Shown here in pieces: positions 31,585 to 45,000 of a stretch of DNA of 64,000 nt (positions are counted from its first letter, which is position 1; each line of letters opens with the position of its first letter). The DNA lies in contig NC_030383.2 in assembly GCF_001625215.2 (NCBI RefSeq), positions 13,838,779 to 13,902,778 of the forward strand, in the 5' to 3' direction. Made by a program: the position numbers and the translations under genes. Under the pieces are notes generated by a model. The model made no database searches and was not told the origin of the DNA. It saw nothing but the letters and a program-made list of their open reading frames with translations. The stretch comes from Daucus carota subsp. sativus. Its lineage: Eukaryota > Streptophyta > Magnoliopsida > Apiales > Apiaceae.

Positions 31585-34006
31585 ATGGAGATTGCAGCGA
31601 GAGTGTACCTATGGGGAATATTGATGATGATGGTGGTGGGAGTAAAAGGATGGACTGGTGAAATCAATGGGCGGGTTGTATGCGATGTTTGTGGAGATGC
31701 TTCTATTGGGCCTGAAGATCATGTTCTACAAGGTCTCACCATTCTCAAACTCAACTTCCTTTAATCCTTCTTGTGATTTCCTTTATAAGGTTTTCTATAT
31801 GTTTCTGTTGTTTGCTATTATTTGTTCCTCAGCTCGAAATTTGGTTTGGTTTTAATGAGTAATGTCATAGTTTAGGACTTTAGGTGGGGAAAAACAGGAA
31901 ATTTAGGCACATCTTATTGTACTTTCCCTTAGAAATTTGTGTACATGTATTCAAAGGAAACCGAATGTTCTAAAAACACAACGTAGGAGTCATAACATTA
32001 CTTGATTCTTTGTGTTCAATGGGATACTTGGGATGATTCACAACCCAACGGTAGAACCTTTTCATTTCAAGCAAGTTTAACTTAAGAGCAGCTTCTTATT
32101 TCTTACAAGTAAAAGGTTACTTATATCATTTTTTTTCAATTGAGACACAATTTTTTTTAGCAAAAAAGAATAAAATAGATAACTGTTTAATCTATCAGTT
32201 TGGATAAATTTATTAGTAATTTATAACTCATAATCAGGTATTAAAACTAGTAATATACTAATAAAGTATCACAAATTGAATTTCAAAATGATCAATACAT
32301 TTTTATGAACTAAAAAATGATCAACATAAGTCCGTGAAAGAAGTTAGGATTTTCAACTTCTCAAATTCCAACTTAAAAATCAGAAGTTAACTTACAAGTT
32401 TATTACACAAATAGTACAAACAAGTTGATTCTGACTTATAAGTGAGAAGTTGGGCTTCTTAAGCCCACCCAAACAGCCTGTATATATTATGGGGCATATC
32501 ATAAATGTAGGTAGTGAAGTATAGAATAGCTTCAAATAAATTTGTAGCATGTGTACAGCCTTGATTTCAAAGTCATTTTATGTTTATGTTATTAGTCAAC
32601 TATGTTCTGTATATTAGTGAATCATGATATGTATACACTAAAGTATTTTTCCGTATTCAGAATTTTTGTTGAATCTTTTATCTCTTTTTTAGTGAATCCC
32701 ACATCTATATTAAAGAATTAAGAAATTTTTAAGGTTTGTAGAGTTCGTACGCGTACTAAGATGGTTTGTAGTGGAGTATGACCCCATATATGTATACATT
32801 GCAAATGGCTCAAACACAAGATAAAAATCCGAAAGTGTGCTTATATATTTGCATTGTGTTGCATGTTTTAAATGTTGGTTATAATTCACATTGTTGAAGG
32901 GCCAGGGAAAAAAATTGTTTTGTTCTTCTAATTACTTCAATGACAGTGGAGTGACATTGAAATCAGTCAACTAGATTTAGGGCTGTTCTTTGAAGCAAGT
33001 CAAGACGAGCTTTTAGTTATCAAGAAGGAACTTTTACATGTTGAGATGAGCTTAAACATTACTGAACCTAGGAATATTGTTATAGTTCTCATTGTGATAA
33101 AAAGAGCCTGGTTCGAGTTTGTTTATGAGTTTTGAATCCGAGTCAAGCTTGAGTTGAGTTTGAGTTACTAAAAATTCCAGTGCATATGTTTAAACCTAAT
33201 AGTGAGCCCAATCTAAAATTAACAAACCCAATTTATTGCATGTATAAGAAAACTATTTTTTAGCTTGAGCTAAATGAGTTGAGTTCGTCAAGAACTCAGA
33301 GTGACTTGAATTCCTTATCAATCTCAAATACTTGTTAGAACTCGAGTTTGAAATCGGGTTCGAGCCTTCTAAATTCGAATCACAGCCCTAACCAGATTGG
33401 TGCAGTGTGTGTGGTGTGACCAAGAGGGGTCGAATGGAATCAAATGAGATGGGAAATACAGCATTAATTTTGCCATAATTGTGCCATGATAATAGATTGT
33501 ATTTGCTTAGTTGATACATTTGTCTTTGTATTTAGTATTCTTTTACTAGATATTGTGCAGATTCACCACTAAGTTGTGTAAATACTCTTTAGTGATCCAG
33601 ATATCACTCTCATTATCATGACGGATTAGAACAACGAAATCCAGCTTCTGTGCAACATATTATATGCTTTCTATGTGATGTTATTGTTAATAAGGCAATC
33701 GGCTTTTTACTGTTTGATGCAGGTGCTGAAGTAGCTGTTCTTTGCATAACAAAATCAGGGGAAGTCCTAAATTATCAAGCGTTCACCAATTCTAAGGGAA
33801 TATACACTGTTGCAGAAACAATGCCAGAAAGTGATCGTTGGGATGCATGCCTGGCTAGACCTATTAGTAGCTTCCATGAACACTGCACACAGCTAGGAGT
33901 TGCTACTTCTGGTGTAAAGTTCAGTTACAGTCATCCCTCAGGTTACTCTCACTCTGTTCGACCTTTTGTATATCGGCCTACCAGCATTCCACTGTATTGC
34001 ACTTGA
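31585..34006 (+). CDS. Pollen Ole e 1/extensin-like secreted protein
   Basis: Two exons, 31585-31732 and 33723-34006, split G|GT within a Gly codon; 143 residues. It starts MEIAARVYLWGILMMMVVGV, a signal peptide with cleavage likely after about residue 22, then GEINGRVVCDVCGDASIGPEDHVLQGAEVAVLC (in two exons), the Ole e 1 entry pattern. Next come FTNSKGIYTVAETM, RWDACLARPISS, HCTQLGV and a Tyr/Pro-rich end PFVYRPTSIPLYCT. The Cys pattern fits an Ole e 1 domain. Such proteins are secreted to the cell wall, with poorly known roles. The intron is 1990 bp and holds a hAT MITE (32978-33390). The upstream in-frame ATG at 31534 is less likely because it precedes the signal peptide. Confidence 0.82.
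32978..33390. mobile_element. hAT-type MITE in the Ole e 1 intron
   Basis: Ends TAGGGCTGT...ACAGCCCTA. The flanks ACTAGATT (32970-32977) and ACCAGATT (33391-33398) match at 7 of 8 positions, as expected for an old hAT duplication. The interior is rich in GAGTT/AACTC repeats. Confidence 0.65.
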
Positions 34007-35739
34007 GTGTTATTGATAAACCCCTGATAGATAAATACCTATAAAAAGACAAGAGTGAATGATGCAACTGTATGCAATGTGTCGATCCATTCTATAATTT
34101 GAGAAAACAAATTGCAGAGTATAAGATTTGAGTTCATGTATTATGAACTTTTTTTTTTTTCTGTTGCATTTGGCTATGTGCCTGTTTCATAGTTAAGCTA
34201 GCTGTAAGTTATCAGCTTCACTAGGCAAATGGGATGTTTTATCTATTAATGCACTGTTTATTTCAGCTCTTTGTGCTTGAAAAGATTTTAACATGCCTAT
34301 GAATACAAGTGCTTCTGCCCCAAATCCTAGTTTGCCAATCCTTCACACTATTCAGAAATGCGAACTCAGTGAGCTCCCATCTTTCAGTTTATAGGTTCAT
34401 TTTTTCACAGATTCAGATTATTCATGTTGTAACTGCATCGAAACATTGTAATTAGACATATAATAGTATGCATAAACTAGTAATCATAGCGGAAGCCATG
34501 CTTGTGGTTCTTCCTGAAATTTAAATTAACCATTTTTGAAGGGGGAAAAAATATATACTGTGAGTAACAGGGAAGGAATCTGCCAACTTTTTATACCAGA
34601 TAATCGTATTCATGGTTCAGAGTTGCGGTTCCAGCAGTAAGGCTATGTTTGTTCTGAGAGGTTAATCCATGTAAATTTATTACGACTCATCTTGAAATCC
34701 AAGAATCTGGGTTAACGTTGGAGACTTGGAGGGCGGCCGGTTCATTTTTTTTCCTATCAATTTCAAATTTTCAATTTGTTTTTTAGATTAATTTAAAAAT
34801 TATTTGCAATTATATTTCTTCTTGAAATTTTATTGAAAAAACAGTTTATTTTAATTTTGATTTCTTTTCTAAATTTTAGTTGAAAAAACAGTTTGTTATA
34901 AGTTCAATTTCTTTATGAAGTTTTGTTGAGAAAATTAATATGTTTGATTTTTCATTTCCTTGAAATTTAAAAAGAACCAGGTGGTAGCTAACTGTTCGAG
35001 CAGGCAAATCGAACTAGTGTAGCTAAATTAAATTTTAAATCTGTTGTTCTATCGAATCGGGCGGATTACGTAATAATTCAAATCATTTTTTTGACATATC
35101 GGTTCTGGTTTGGCGGGTTGAACCCGTCCCTTTCACCAGATCTGTGCCAAATAAGCGATAAATAACATAATATCTGATAAAATAAATATTGATCTCTAAA
35201 TATAAAAATAAATTAGAAAATTTCCATAATTTACTTTAAAAAAAGAAGAAAATTTACATAAATTTTTAAAATAAGTAATTATTTTTGAAAGGTAAATTAA
35301 AAGAAACTTCCATTTTCTGGCCAAAAAGAAAAAAAGAAACTTCCGGAGTTCATAGCCTTAAAATACATACAGCACGAATGTACCAGGGACTAGGGAGAAG
35401 GGATCATCTTGTTTGGCGAGACTCGCAAGTCGCAACTATACTAGACTATCCGTCCGATTTATAGGTCTGCGTTCTTCATATGTCTCCTTATTTTGTTCCT
35501 TTCATGTTATGAATCTCAATATATATTTGGTTCAGGTAGGTACTGTTTAACCGTTCATATCAATTTTAGCTTTCTCTGTCAAAAAATGAACAAGTATGGC
35601 AGGTTTTATGGTTAGTGTGCACTACTTGTGCTGCATTTGTGTCTAAATAAGATTTTGAAATCTGGGCTTTTGCTTAAAACAGTGATTGACTGATTCCATT
35701 AGGATTTGGTTGAACTTTTTGATTTAGGGTGGGGAAGTG
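34007..35739. other. Intergenic region between the Ole e 1 and PHD-Myb genes
   Basis: 3' flank of the Ole e 1 gene, a T/A-rich middle, then the promoter and probable 5' UTR intron of the PHD-Myb gene (acceptor TTTGATTTAG just before its ATG). No other gene recognised. Confidence 0.4.
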
Positions 35740-38700
35740 ATGGATGAAGCTGTTCATATCAACAAGTTTCATTGGATGGATTTGTGTATTAAATGTGATA
35801 AGGGTGGGAAGTTGTTGACTTGTCACCAGAATGGCTGTCCTGTGGTGGTTCATGAGGATTGTTTGGGTAGTGAAGCTCAATTTGATGATATTGGAAATTT
35901 TTATTGCCCGTATTGTGTGTATAAACAGGCTACTGAAGATTTTACTCGAGCGCAGAGAGAGGTGGTTTTGGCGGAGAAAGTTTTGTCTAAGTATTTAGAC
36001 GGGGAAGGGTTAGGTACGGAGGCTTTTGGGACTGTAAATGTGACTAAGAGCAGTGATGTGGGTAATTGGCGTGTTGAGTTGGAAAAAGATTGCCACCAAA
36101 TGACAGGTCGTGGATGTATTATAGGGGATCATGAAGCTGATGTGAATAAAGAGAGTGACGTGTTGCTTAACAGGTTTGGTGATGATGGCCGGATAAGTGA
36201 TGATATTAATCGGGTTAAGAGCTTGGAGAAGCAAAATGAGTTGGAGGGTGGTGTTAGCAGATGTGGTGATGAATGTTGCAGTGGAGGAGGTCAGGTAGAT
36301 CAACAGAACATGGACAGAAGATGTCAATCTGGTGATAAAATACAATATGATGCTATCCTGACTGATACACCTTCCAAACAACACCAGGATGCAGGACATT
36401 TGGAAGCACACAAAATCATGAAAGAGAGTGTAGAGGCAGTTGAAGAGAGTGAAGAAACGATGGATGAAATACAGAATCAGGAACAAGCGCACAAAAGTGG
36501 AAGATGCCAATCTGGTGATAAAATACAATATGATGCTATCCTGACTGATACACCTTCCAAACAACACCAGGATGCAGGACATTTTGAATCACACAAAATC
36601 ATGAAAGAGAGTGTAGAGGCAGTTGAAGAGAGTGAAGAAACGATGTATGAAATACCGAATCAGGAACAAGCGCACAAAACCACAGAGAAAATCATGTGCA
36701 AAGAATCTGCTCCGCAGGTGCATACGGAAGCTAAAAGAAAAGTTGGAGATACTACTGCTTCCACTTGCATGGACAATAATACTATCTCAGAGAAAGTAAT
36801 TGGAGCACAGCCACCAGGTGTTAATGCCCCTAGCAGATCGCTTAGGAAAAATAAGTCGGTCCATATCGAAAAAGGTAGTACACGCTGCAAGCCTTCGAAA
36901 GTTGCAACGCCTCCTACAATATTGTAAGTAATTGTTATACTAGTCTTTTGGAGACTGTAGGAAGATATGCAGGTCTTGTTAAACTTGAAGTATTGTAGGT
37001 TCAGATAGTAGTAAGTTTGATGTTGTATATAATTGTTATTCAACTGTTCTCTTTTGCAGCACAAAGTTACCAGCTCTTAAAGAGAAGCGCAAACGGTTAG
37101 CTTGGAAAGTGGAAGAGGAGGAGATGCTGAAGGTACTGTCTCTAGATTAAGTGTTTGTCTGTTATTGAACTACCATGTAATTACCGTGACTGTATAATTA
37201 GATGATGTACTACTGTACTCATGAAATTTCTTGAATATTGTTGCTGCTTAATATCTTTGAGTAATATGGGAAGCCTCCTACCAGGACTAGCTACCTATGT
37301 TGCCTGCACTCAGATATGGAGTGTTGGATACAACACATATCCAAGGCGAAACACTCTTACTCTGGAATATATGAAAATTGGTGATACGGAACCTGACCTG
37401 ATTTTGGATAAGATATCTTAGTAAGATTAAACAAAAATGTAAAAAGGAATCTGAGAATTAGAAATAATCTTTTCTTAAACTACCAAGGAGGCTTCTCATA
37501 TTTCTTTTTCTCCTTTTCTTTTTCCTTTTACTTCCGCATTTTCTTCTGCATCCTCAGTTCATCTCTTATGTGGTCTGTAAGTTGGTCAAAGTGTCCAACG
37601 TTCAGTTGAAGGATCTAGCATGACTAAGTGTTCTGTGCAGGGGTCTGACACGTGTACAACAAATGAGTCCCAGTAACATAGGTAAAAGTTACAGTTTCTT
37701 TACCTAGGTAAAAGGTACAGTTTCTTTACCTTTGATGGTTTTGATAAATTACAAGCAGAGATCATTTTAATAGCAGATATATCTCCTCTGGTTCGCAGAA
37801 ATTCTGCATACTAAAGCTGATTTTTGTCTTGCTTACTATTAATTTTAGCGTCTCCAGTAAGAAAATAAGTAACATGCAATTCTTTCTATAACAGTGGGAA
37901 AATAGAAGAGACTAACTTGATTCATGAAAGCACACACTAGAAAAACCCATAAATATATAAGTCAAAATATTGTGGTACATGAGCAATCGTGAATCTTCAA
38001 GTAGAATTAAAGTTTCAGCCTCTCCGTTACTATCTAAGTTGAACTAGAATATCACTATATGCTAATAGATTTGCTGCAGCTTGTTAATTGTTTGGCCTAA
38101 AATACAATATGATACTATCCTGACTGATACACCTTCCAAACAACACCAGGATACACGACATTTCGAAGCACACAAAATCATGAAAGAGAGTGTAGAGGCA
38201 GTTGAAGAGAGTGAAGAAACGATGGATGAAATACAGAATCAGGAACAAGCGCACAAAACCACAGAAAAAATCATGTGCAAAGAATCTGCTCCGCAGGTGC
38301 ATACCGAAGCTAAAAGAAAAGTTGGTGATACTACTGCTTCCACTTGCATGGACGCCAATACTATATCAGAGAAACTGAATGAAGCAGAGACACCAGGTGT
38401 TAATACCCCTAGAAGATCGCCAAGGAATAAAAAGTCAGTCCATATCGAAAAAGGTAGTACTCCCTGCAAGCCTTCAAAAGTTGCAAAGCCTCCTACAATA
38501 TTGTAAGTAATTGGTATACTAGTTTTTTTGGAGACTGTAGGAAGATATGCAGGTCTTTTTAAACTTGAAGTTTTGTAGGTTCAGATAGTAGTAAGTTTGA
38601 TGTTGTATATGCTAATGTTATCATCGTTCTCTTTTGTAGCACAAAGTTACCAACCCATAAAGAGAAGCGCAAACGATTAGCTTGGAAAGTGGAAGAGGAG

Positions 38701-41202
38701 GAGATGCTGAAGGTACTGTCTCTAGATTAAGTTTTTGTCTGTTTTTGAACTACTGTGTAATTACTGTGACTGTAGAATTAGATGATGTCCCACTGTACTC
38801 ATGAAATTTCTTGAATATTGTTGCTGCTTAATATCTTTGAGTAATATGGGAAGCCTCCTACCAGGACTAGCTACCTATGTTGCCTGCACTCAGGTATGTA
38901 GTGTCGGACACGACACATATCCAAGGCAAAACACTTTAACTCTGGAATTTATGGAAATTGGTGATACTAGGGCCTGACCTGATTTTGGATAAGATATCCT
39001 AGTAATGATTAAACAAAAATGTAGAATGGAATCTGCGAATTAGAAATAATCTTTTCTTAAACTGCCTAGGAGGCTTCTCATATTTCTTATTCTCCTTTTC
39101 TTCTTCCTTTTCTCCGTATTTTCTTTTGCATTCTCAGTTCATCTCTTATGTGGTCTGTAAGTTGGTCAAAGTGTCCAACGTGGTTTGTAGGACCCCTGCA
39201 CAGAACATGTTTAGGATCTAGCACTGACTAAGTGTTGTGTGCAGGGGTCCTACATGTGGACAACAGATGAGTCCTAGTAATATAGGTAAAGGTACACTTT
39301 CTTTACCAATGATGGTTTTGATAACTTACAAGCAGAATTCATTTCTATAGCATATATATTTCTTTTGGTTCGCAGAAAATCTGCATACTAAAGCTGATTT
39401 TTGTCTTGCTTACTATAATTTTTACCGTCTACAGTAAAAAAATAAGTGACGTGCAATTTACTTTCTTTAATAGTGGAAAAGTAGAAGACTTTAACTTGAT
39501 TCATGAATATGTGATAAATATATGAGCTTATTGCAATTCGCACCCCTAGACTTCGGCCCAAAAACACTTTAGTATGCAAACTTTGGATAATTGCACGTCG
39601 CCACCCACTGGTATTTTGTGCACGGCAACATGCACCCCTTCCGTCAAAATTTAACGGTTCCGTTAAAAAATTAAGGGCAATTGTGGCATTTAAAAAATTA
39701 AAATACAAACCCATTATTAATGGCTTAATTAGACAGTATCTGTGTTCCAGCATGAAGAAAGTTTCTAAAATCATCGATTATTTTGCTACCTCTGTCAACT
39801 TCTTCTATCCTAGTCTCTGAAGAGCTGTCGTTTCTAGACCTTGGGGTGGCAGATGATTTACCAGAAGATAGACCCAACCGAAGCTCAAGACCATTGGTCA
39901 TCCTCCATTTGGAAGTGACACAAAGTGTTCAATATGATTCACAGAAAATAATCAAGTTTCAAAATTGCAGCTTCAAGTGAAGCATTACCTTGATGGTCAA
40001 CGATGTCAACTTTGAAAGTCTACAGACCATCAAAATTGAACTGCGGCATGAGAGAAAGCTTTATTAAAGACTAACTTTAGTCTTTTGCATCAAAACATTT
40101 AATTAAATACATACAAGATTTAATCATCAAGCACCAGTTGTATTAAACTAGCCCAGTGGTAGTTACTGTAGTTTTAAATCTCTTCATAATTCACATAAAA
40201 ATTACAGGTATACAAATATAGAAAACAAACTCCGTTGGGTATCACCCACAGAAAATGTTATCGAATCACTTAATACACCAATATCCTCTTCATTCTCCCC
40301 ACATCATCAATCCCATTGTTGCAGCGTGTAATATTCTAGTAAATTAGGGCTTATATAAAGTAAAATGGAGAAGAGGGTAGATGAAAACTTGATTTCTCAT
40401 TTTACCCCCGCTAAAGTAACGTTAAATATGAATATTTAACGGAGATTGACGGAAGGGGTGCACAAAATACCAGTGGGTGGCGAAGTACAATTATCTAAAG
40501 TTTGCATGCTAAAGTGTTTTTGGGCCGAAGTCTAGGGGTGCGAATTGCAATAAGCTCTAAATATATAGTCAAAATATTGTGGTACATGAGCAATTGTGAA
40601 TTTTCAAGTAGAATATTACTCATTCCATTCCAGTCCATTATATGTTGTGTTTGGTTGGGGAGAATGAATATGGAAGGAATGGACAAATGTTTATAAATTT
40701 CATTCTTCCTCCATTCCATTCCTTGCACCCTATACTAGAGATCAAATCCCTAATTTGGGAAGCAATGGAACATTTCTTCCTATACTCATCTTCTTTTCAA
40801 ATCTCATCATAAAAATTTTGTACTCACTAACTTTTCATTTATTTTGTCATTCCATTCCATTCTCCCCAACCAAATTAGAGTTTCAGCTTCGTTACTATTT
40901 AAGTTGAATTAGAATATCACTATATGCTAATAGATTTGCTGCAGCTTATTAATTGTTTAGCCTAGTATCTCCAGTTGTTTGTACATACTTATAAGTTTAA
41001 GGCATTAGTTTTCATTGCATGCTGAGTGTTGACATTGCAGAAAACAGTTCAGAAGTACTCAAAAACGGTGAACATAAAACTTCCTTGGCAGAAGATCTTG
41101 GAAGAAGGTCGTGTTGTATTTGATGAGACTCGTACTCCAACTGATCTCAAGGATAAGTGGAAGAACATTTTGTCTAAAGAGCCTCGCTTTAAAATATCTT
41201 AA
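35740..41202 (+). CDS. PHD-finger and Myb/telobox-type DNA-binding protein
   Basis: Exons 35740-36923, then either 37060-37132 or its duplicate 38640-38712, then 41041-41202; 472 residues with either choice. The N-terminus has a C4HC3 PHD finger: CIKC, LLTC, NGCP, VVHEDCLGSEAQF and FYCPYC. A long charged region follows with a 61-residue tandem repeat. The C-terminus is a Myb/SANT domain of the telobox kind: KRLAWKVEEEEMLK, then KTVQKYSKTVNIKLPWQKIL and TPTDLKDKWKNILSKEP. The layout matches Arabidopsis Homeodomain-like proteins with a RING/FYVE/PHD zinc finger. Likely nuclear, reading histone tails and DNA (inference). Including both duplicate exons would shift the frame, so they are mutually exclusive. 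Confidence 0.82.
36320..36690 (+). repeat. 183-bp in-frame tandem duplication in the PHD-Myb first exon
   Basis: Two 61-codon copies (SGDKIQYDAILTDTPSKQHQ... to ...NQEQAHK) start at about 36321 and 36504. They differ by only a few bases and preserve frame. The fragment at 38099 matches copy 1 in its TMDEIQNQ stretch but joins to sequence following copy 2, so the repeat history is not a simple single step. Confidence 0.9.
38640..38712 (+). CDS. Duplicate (alternative) Myb exon of the PHD-Myb gene
   Basis: A 73-bp exon with acceptor TTTTGTAG and donor AAG|GTACTG, encoding (F)TKLPTHKEKRKRLAWKVE... It matches exon 37060-37132 except for ALK versus THK. Same phase on both sides, so it can replace but not follow its twin. 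Confidence 0.65.
39524..40557. mobile_element. Young non-autonomous MULE, 1.03 kb, in PHD-Myb intron
   Basis: Near-identical TIRs of about 100 bp (GAGCTTATTGCAATTCGCAC outward end) and the perfect 9-bp TSD TAAATATAT at 39515-39523 and 40558-40566. The empty site exists in duplicate unit A, so the insertion followed the segmental duplication. The interior (39740-40080) looks like a captured genic piece, but I cannot name it. Confidence 0.85.
40612..40875. mobile_element. MITE insertion (TTGTGTTTGGTTGGGG family)
   Basis: Contains TTGTGTTTGGTTGGGGAGAA and, inverted, CATTCTCCCCAACCAAA. Comparison with unit A (near 38010) shows the sequence is extra in unit B, which fixes approximate borders. Related to 21937-22216. 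Confidence 0.6.
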
Positions 41203-42073
41203 AAAGCATATTTTTATGAAATTATTGGTTTTATGCACCTAAAATACAGTTTGTATCAGGAGAATGGGATTAAGGTGTTTAGATCTCATTTTTAGTGTAT
41301 ATACAGCAAGGTAGGTTTTTGATGCTCAGCTGGCTCTTACAGCAGTCTTAAGTATAAACCAGTAGTAAGAAGTTTTTCTGTAATTTCATGAATATGAGAT
41401 GGCGTCCTAAACTTTCAGACGATAAGTGTTTACATGTTGGTTATGAAATTATGCAACAAAGCTTGGACAGGCATTAACTAATTTCTGGAAAGGTATCAAT
41501 TATCATGGCTACAAGATGCTTGCACACTTTCACAGAGAGTTACCACTAAGAAAATCTTTGTATGCAGGGTTGTAGTACGCTTAGAATAATTTGTTCTAGT
41601 TTGATACCTTACTTTTGTTGTATTGTTTATATGAACACAGGTAAATAAAGCAAACTTATCTAAAGCTCATCCGAGCTCAACTTATGTAATTAAATTTTAA
41701 ATGACACCGATTAATATCAGTTTTATCATGTTCAACTGTTCAAGAACTTCGAGTAACAAGTATGCCTTGGATGTGACTATTGACGAGCTGAAACATCTTC
41801 TTTTTATCCATATGTAAAGAACAATACAATTTGCACCTAACACATGGTAAAAGTGATATCTGGTTAATTAGCAAAAAATAAGTGGCATTTCAATGGCCTG
41901 AACATAAGAAACACAACTGAATAGCTGATTAGCGCTGAATCGCAATTTTACAACAGTTAAGTTAAGCTCTTTTTCATTACAATAACCAATACTAGTTTTC
42001 ATGTTCAAACTAGGTTTTGTAGCTTTGATACATACAAGTGTTGGATTAGCAACAGAAGAAATAATCAATGACA
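41203..42073. other. Convergent intergenic region between PHD-Myb and FAX genes
   Basis: Should hold the 3' UTRs of both genes. No ORF or repeat of note. Confidence 0.4.
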
Positions 42074-45000
42074 TCACTCAGTCTTGGTAGGAAAATGGTT
42101 CCCACCTGTAGCAAGCTTGTAGAGATAAAACAGAGTCATGACCATACTGCAAAATAAATGAGGTACATTAGATACACCAACTACGAAGAAAGCAATGAAC
42201 ACTTTGCCGCAAGATGGCAGAATTTGTCTTTCATGATGTTCAAAAAATGGTTAATGAACAAAAAAGTATTTGCACATTCTCACATTATTATTGCTAGATA
42301 AAATGAAGTTACAATTTTCATTTGCCATTCAAGCCTCTCCATCTTTATGCCTACCAGAGCCGGCTTCACGGGGAGTCTTCCCAGTTATTTGCCTAGGGCC
42401 TCCATCAATACAGGGGCCTCCAATATATATACATACATGTAGTATTAATATTTATAATTATTAGTTATTAATTATATTCAATAAAATTATTACAATAATA
42501 TCTATTCTTCTCCCTTATACACGAGTTTAGGAATATGGACAGTACTTTAACTTTATAGGCCCATGTAATAGAATACATGGGCCCAATAATTATAATGTTT
42601 TTCAATATTTTAAATCATTTTAAGTCTATAATATATCCAAAAAGGTAGAAAACCTAATACGCTCAATTGAGCAAATATAGAACCAAGAAGAACAGCAAAG
42701 GTAATATATAGTGATCTTTTCAATTCTTTTATACTTTGATATTTTTAATTCAAAATTAATTTACTATACTAGATACTACATATTTTTGATTCTTTGTAGT
42801 ATATTACAGGTGTTAGCATAATGACGGGTAAAAGGAAGCATAATTCAGGATGTTTTAAGAGAAAGAAAAAAGAGAGGCAAAACAAACTCACACAATCTTT
42901 ACAAGGATCTATGAATAGTTATGTGAAACCTATCAATATATTGGGTAATTCAATATATTGGTTAATTCAAGTGAGAATGTCACACTCAAAATGTTGGCTA
43001 AATTGAATTTTGGTGATTTAATTAAAGATTTTGCACATTCAAAAGCAAGAAGAATAATAACTTCTTAGCTTTAACTTAAACTATTTTTATGCTTTGTTTC
43101 TTAGTTAAGAATTATTTTTACCACTGCCAATTTTTCATGCGATTTTAGTTCATCAAATTTTAGATTTTGGTTCAAAAATACTAGGGCCTCCAAAATCCTG
43201 GAGACGGCCATGATGCCTACCTATATTTGTTAACTGGTCTTGTCATGGATTTGATCAATTCATGCAACAGTGAACTAAGACAGTTTCCTTCATTGCTAGA
43301 AATGAAGGAGACCAGGTTCACCTGACAAGTTCTTCAAGGAAACAGGCACCACTGGCTTATTTCGTGCATAAGAGGGAACACGAGAAAGAAAGTAAACATG
43401 CTACTTAAGTCATAGCAGTTACTCCTCTTCCTTAGCTACTAGCCTACTATGTATCAAATAAGATTGAGTATTTCGAGTGTTTGTTAAGGCATGTGCAAGG
43501 AATACATAACTTTACAGACATAAAGGTAGATCACGAAGATGTATTATTCCGCATATACAAAGTACAATAATTATTATCGAGTAAAATGTTCCATACTAAG
43601 ACCCATAAATAACTCATAGTAAATTCAACAAAAGCACAAAGTCTGATACACAAATGCAGTGGCAGACTTAAATGTGCGAAACTGTTAATTGAACATATTT
43701 AACTGAAAATAAAGGATTATATTAGGTACTACTAATTACCTGATCCCTGCAACCATACCAGCTGGCATTATCTTTGATGTTTCAGCATACCTTTGCCCCA
43801 TGACCCACGTGAGTGCTGCAGCACAAACTGCATACAAATATTTTCATTAAATTACCAACTACGTATTACCCAATTCATTAAGATGTACATATATTTACTG
43901 CAACTAGTGCAGACTTTGTTTGCATTACTGGCGTAGCATCATTATAGGCATTATTGAAGAAAAAATATCATTAACGCATATTTAGGATTCTGTATAGATC
44001 AACTTACCTACTATATTCGTAAATCACCAATACTAAGTTTCAGAGGGACAATTTCACTTATCCAGAGATAACATTATTAAACAAAAGCAATAAGGAGTGC
44101 ATACATGTAAGAGACGCACAAAAGAGGTTATAAAGTTAAAAAAGGTAAGTACTAAAATATACAGTAGACCCCCCACCAAAGTGATATACATGATCATGAT
44201 ATCCTTGGAATCAGAATAATTTATCACTTTCGAGTTTACAGAGGTTGTCAATAGGAGAGGGGTTTACAATTTTGTTTTCTTCTTTCAAAATAACTAAAAA
44301 TTGATTATAGCTACGAATACATAATACATATTAGTATATTACATATATATACATAGTTTCTGGAATTTCCTAAATATATACTAACATTCATGCATGCATG
44401 TTAATTTTCACAACATTACTAACAAATATGATGACATCTTCTAAATTCATGAACATTTTCCAAAATGCAACATGATAGAGAACACGACCAATTGAAGACA
44501 AATCTCATGACAATCGATGGTGTAAAAGTTAAAAGATAAGAATATTTAGTAAAATTAGGGGGCATTTGGATCATTGATTAGAATGGGAACCGGGCGTGGA
44601 AATGAAGGGTAGGGGAATGGGGTTTAATGGGAGTGAGACGATATGATATCCCAAAGTGTAGGTAGCGAATGATTTATTAATCCAATAACAATGGGGTTCT
44701 CATTCCAACAAACCAAATTGATTTCTGATTCTCGTAAACAGAGGTCATTAACCATGAACTAAACACACCCTTACTATCATAAGTTTTTTAATTTGAAATA
44801 AATAAAATACATGTGTCTAACTGAAAATATCACTTTATGCAGAAGTTTGGAATATAATTTAACACCATGATATATTTCTTTAAATATATCACTTTATGGT
44901 CTGAAATTGGGACCAGAACATTTCATGACCTTATTAAAGGTTACTAATTAGACTCAATCAGCTTGAAGCAATCACTGTTGCAATATGGCTCTGCAGACTG

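Larger units (their letters stand above)
36520..40965 (+). repeat. Tandem segmental duplication of PHD-Myb exon 1 end, Myb exon and intron
   Basis: Unit A (36520-38098, 1579 bp) is repeated as unit B (38099 to about 40965). B matches A through the coding part, the Myb exon, and the intron to AATAGATTTGCTGCAGCTT. B is longer because a MULE (39524-40557) and a MITE (about 40612-40875) inserted into it. The exon-1-like piece in B (38099-38503) lacks an acceptor and start context, so it is probably intronic. Confidence 0.9.

Noticed and set aside
36010-36582. 190-residue antisense frame in the PHD-Myb exon
   Set aside because: Shadow of the coding strand; repeats mirror the linker repeat.
39740-40080. 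Captured exosome-like (RNase PH) gene fragment in the MULE
   Set aside because: Only a short VDIVDHQGN-like resemblance in a broken frame; not enough to name.
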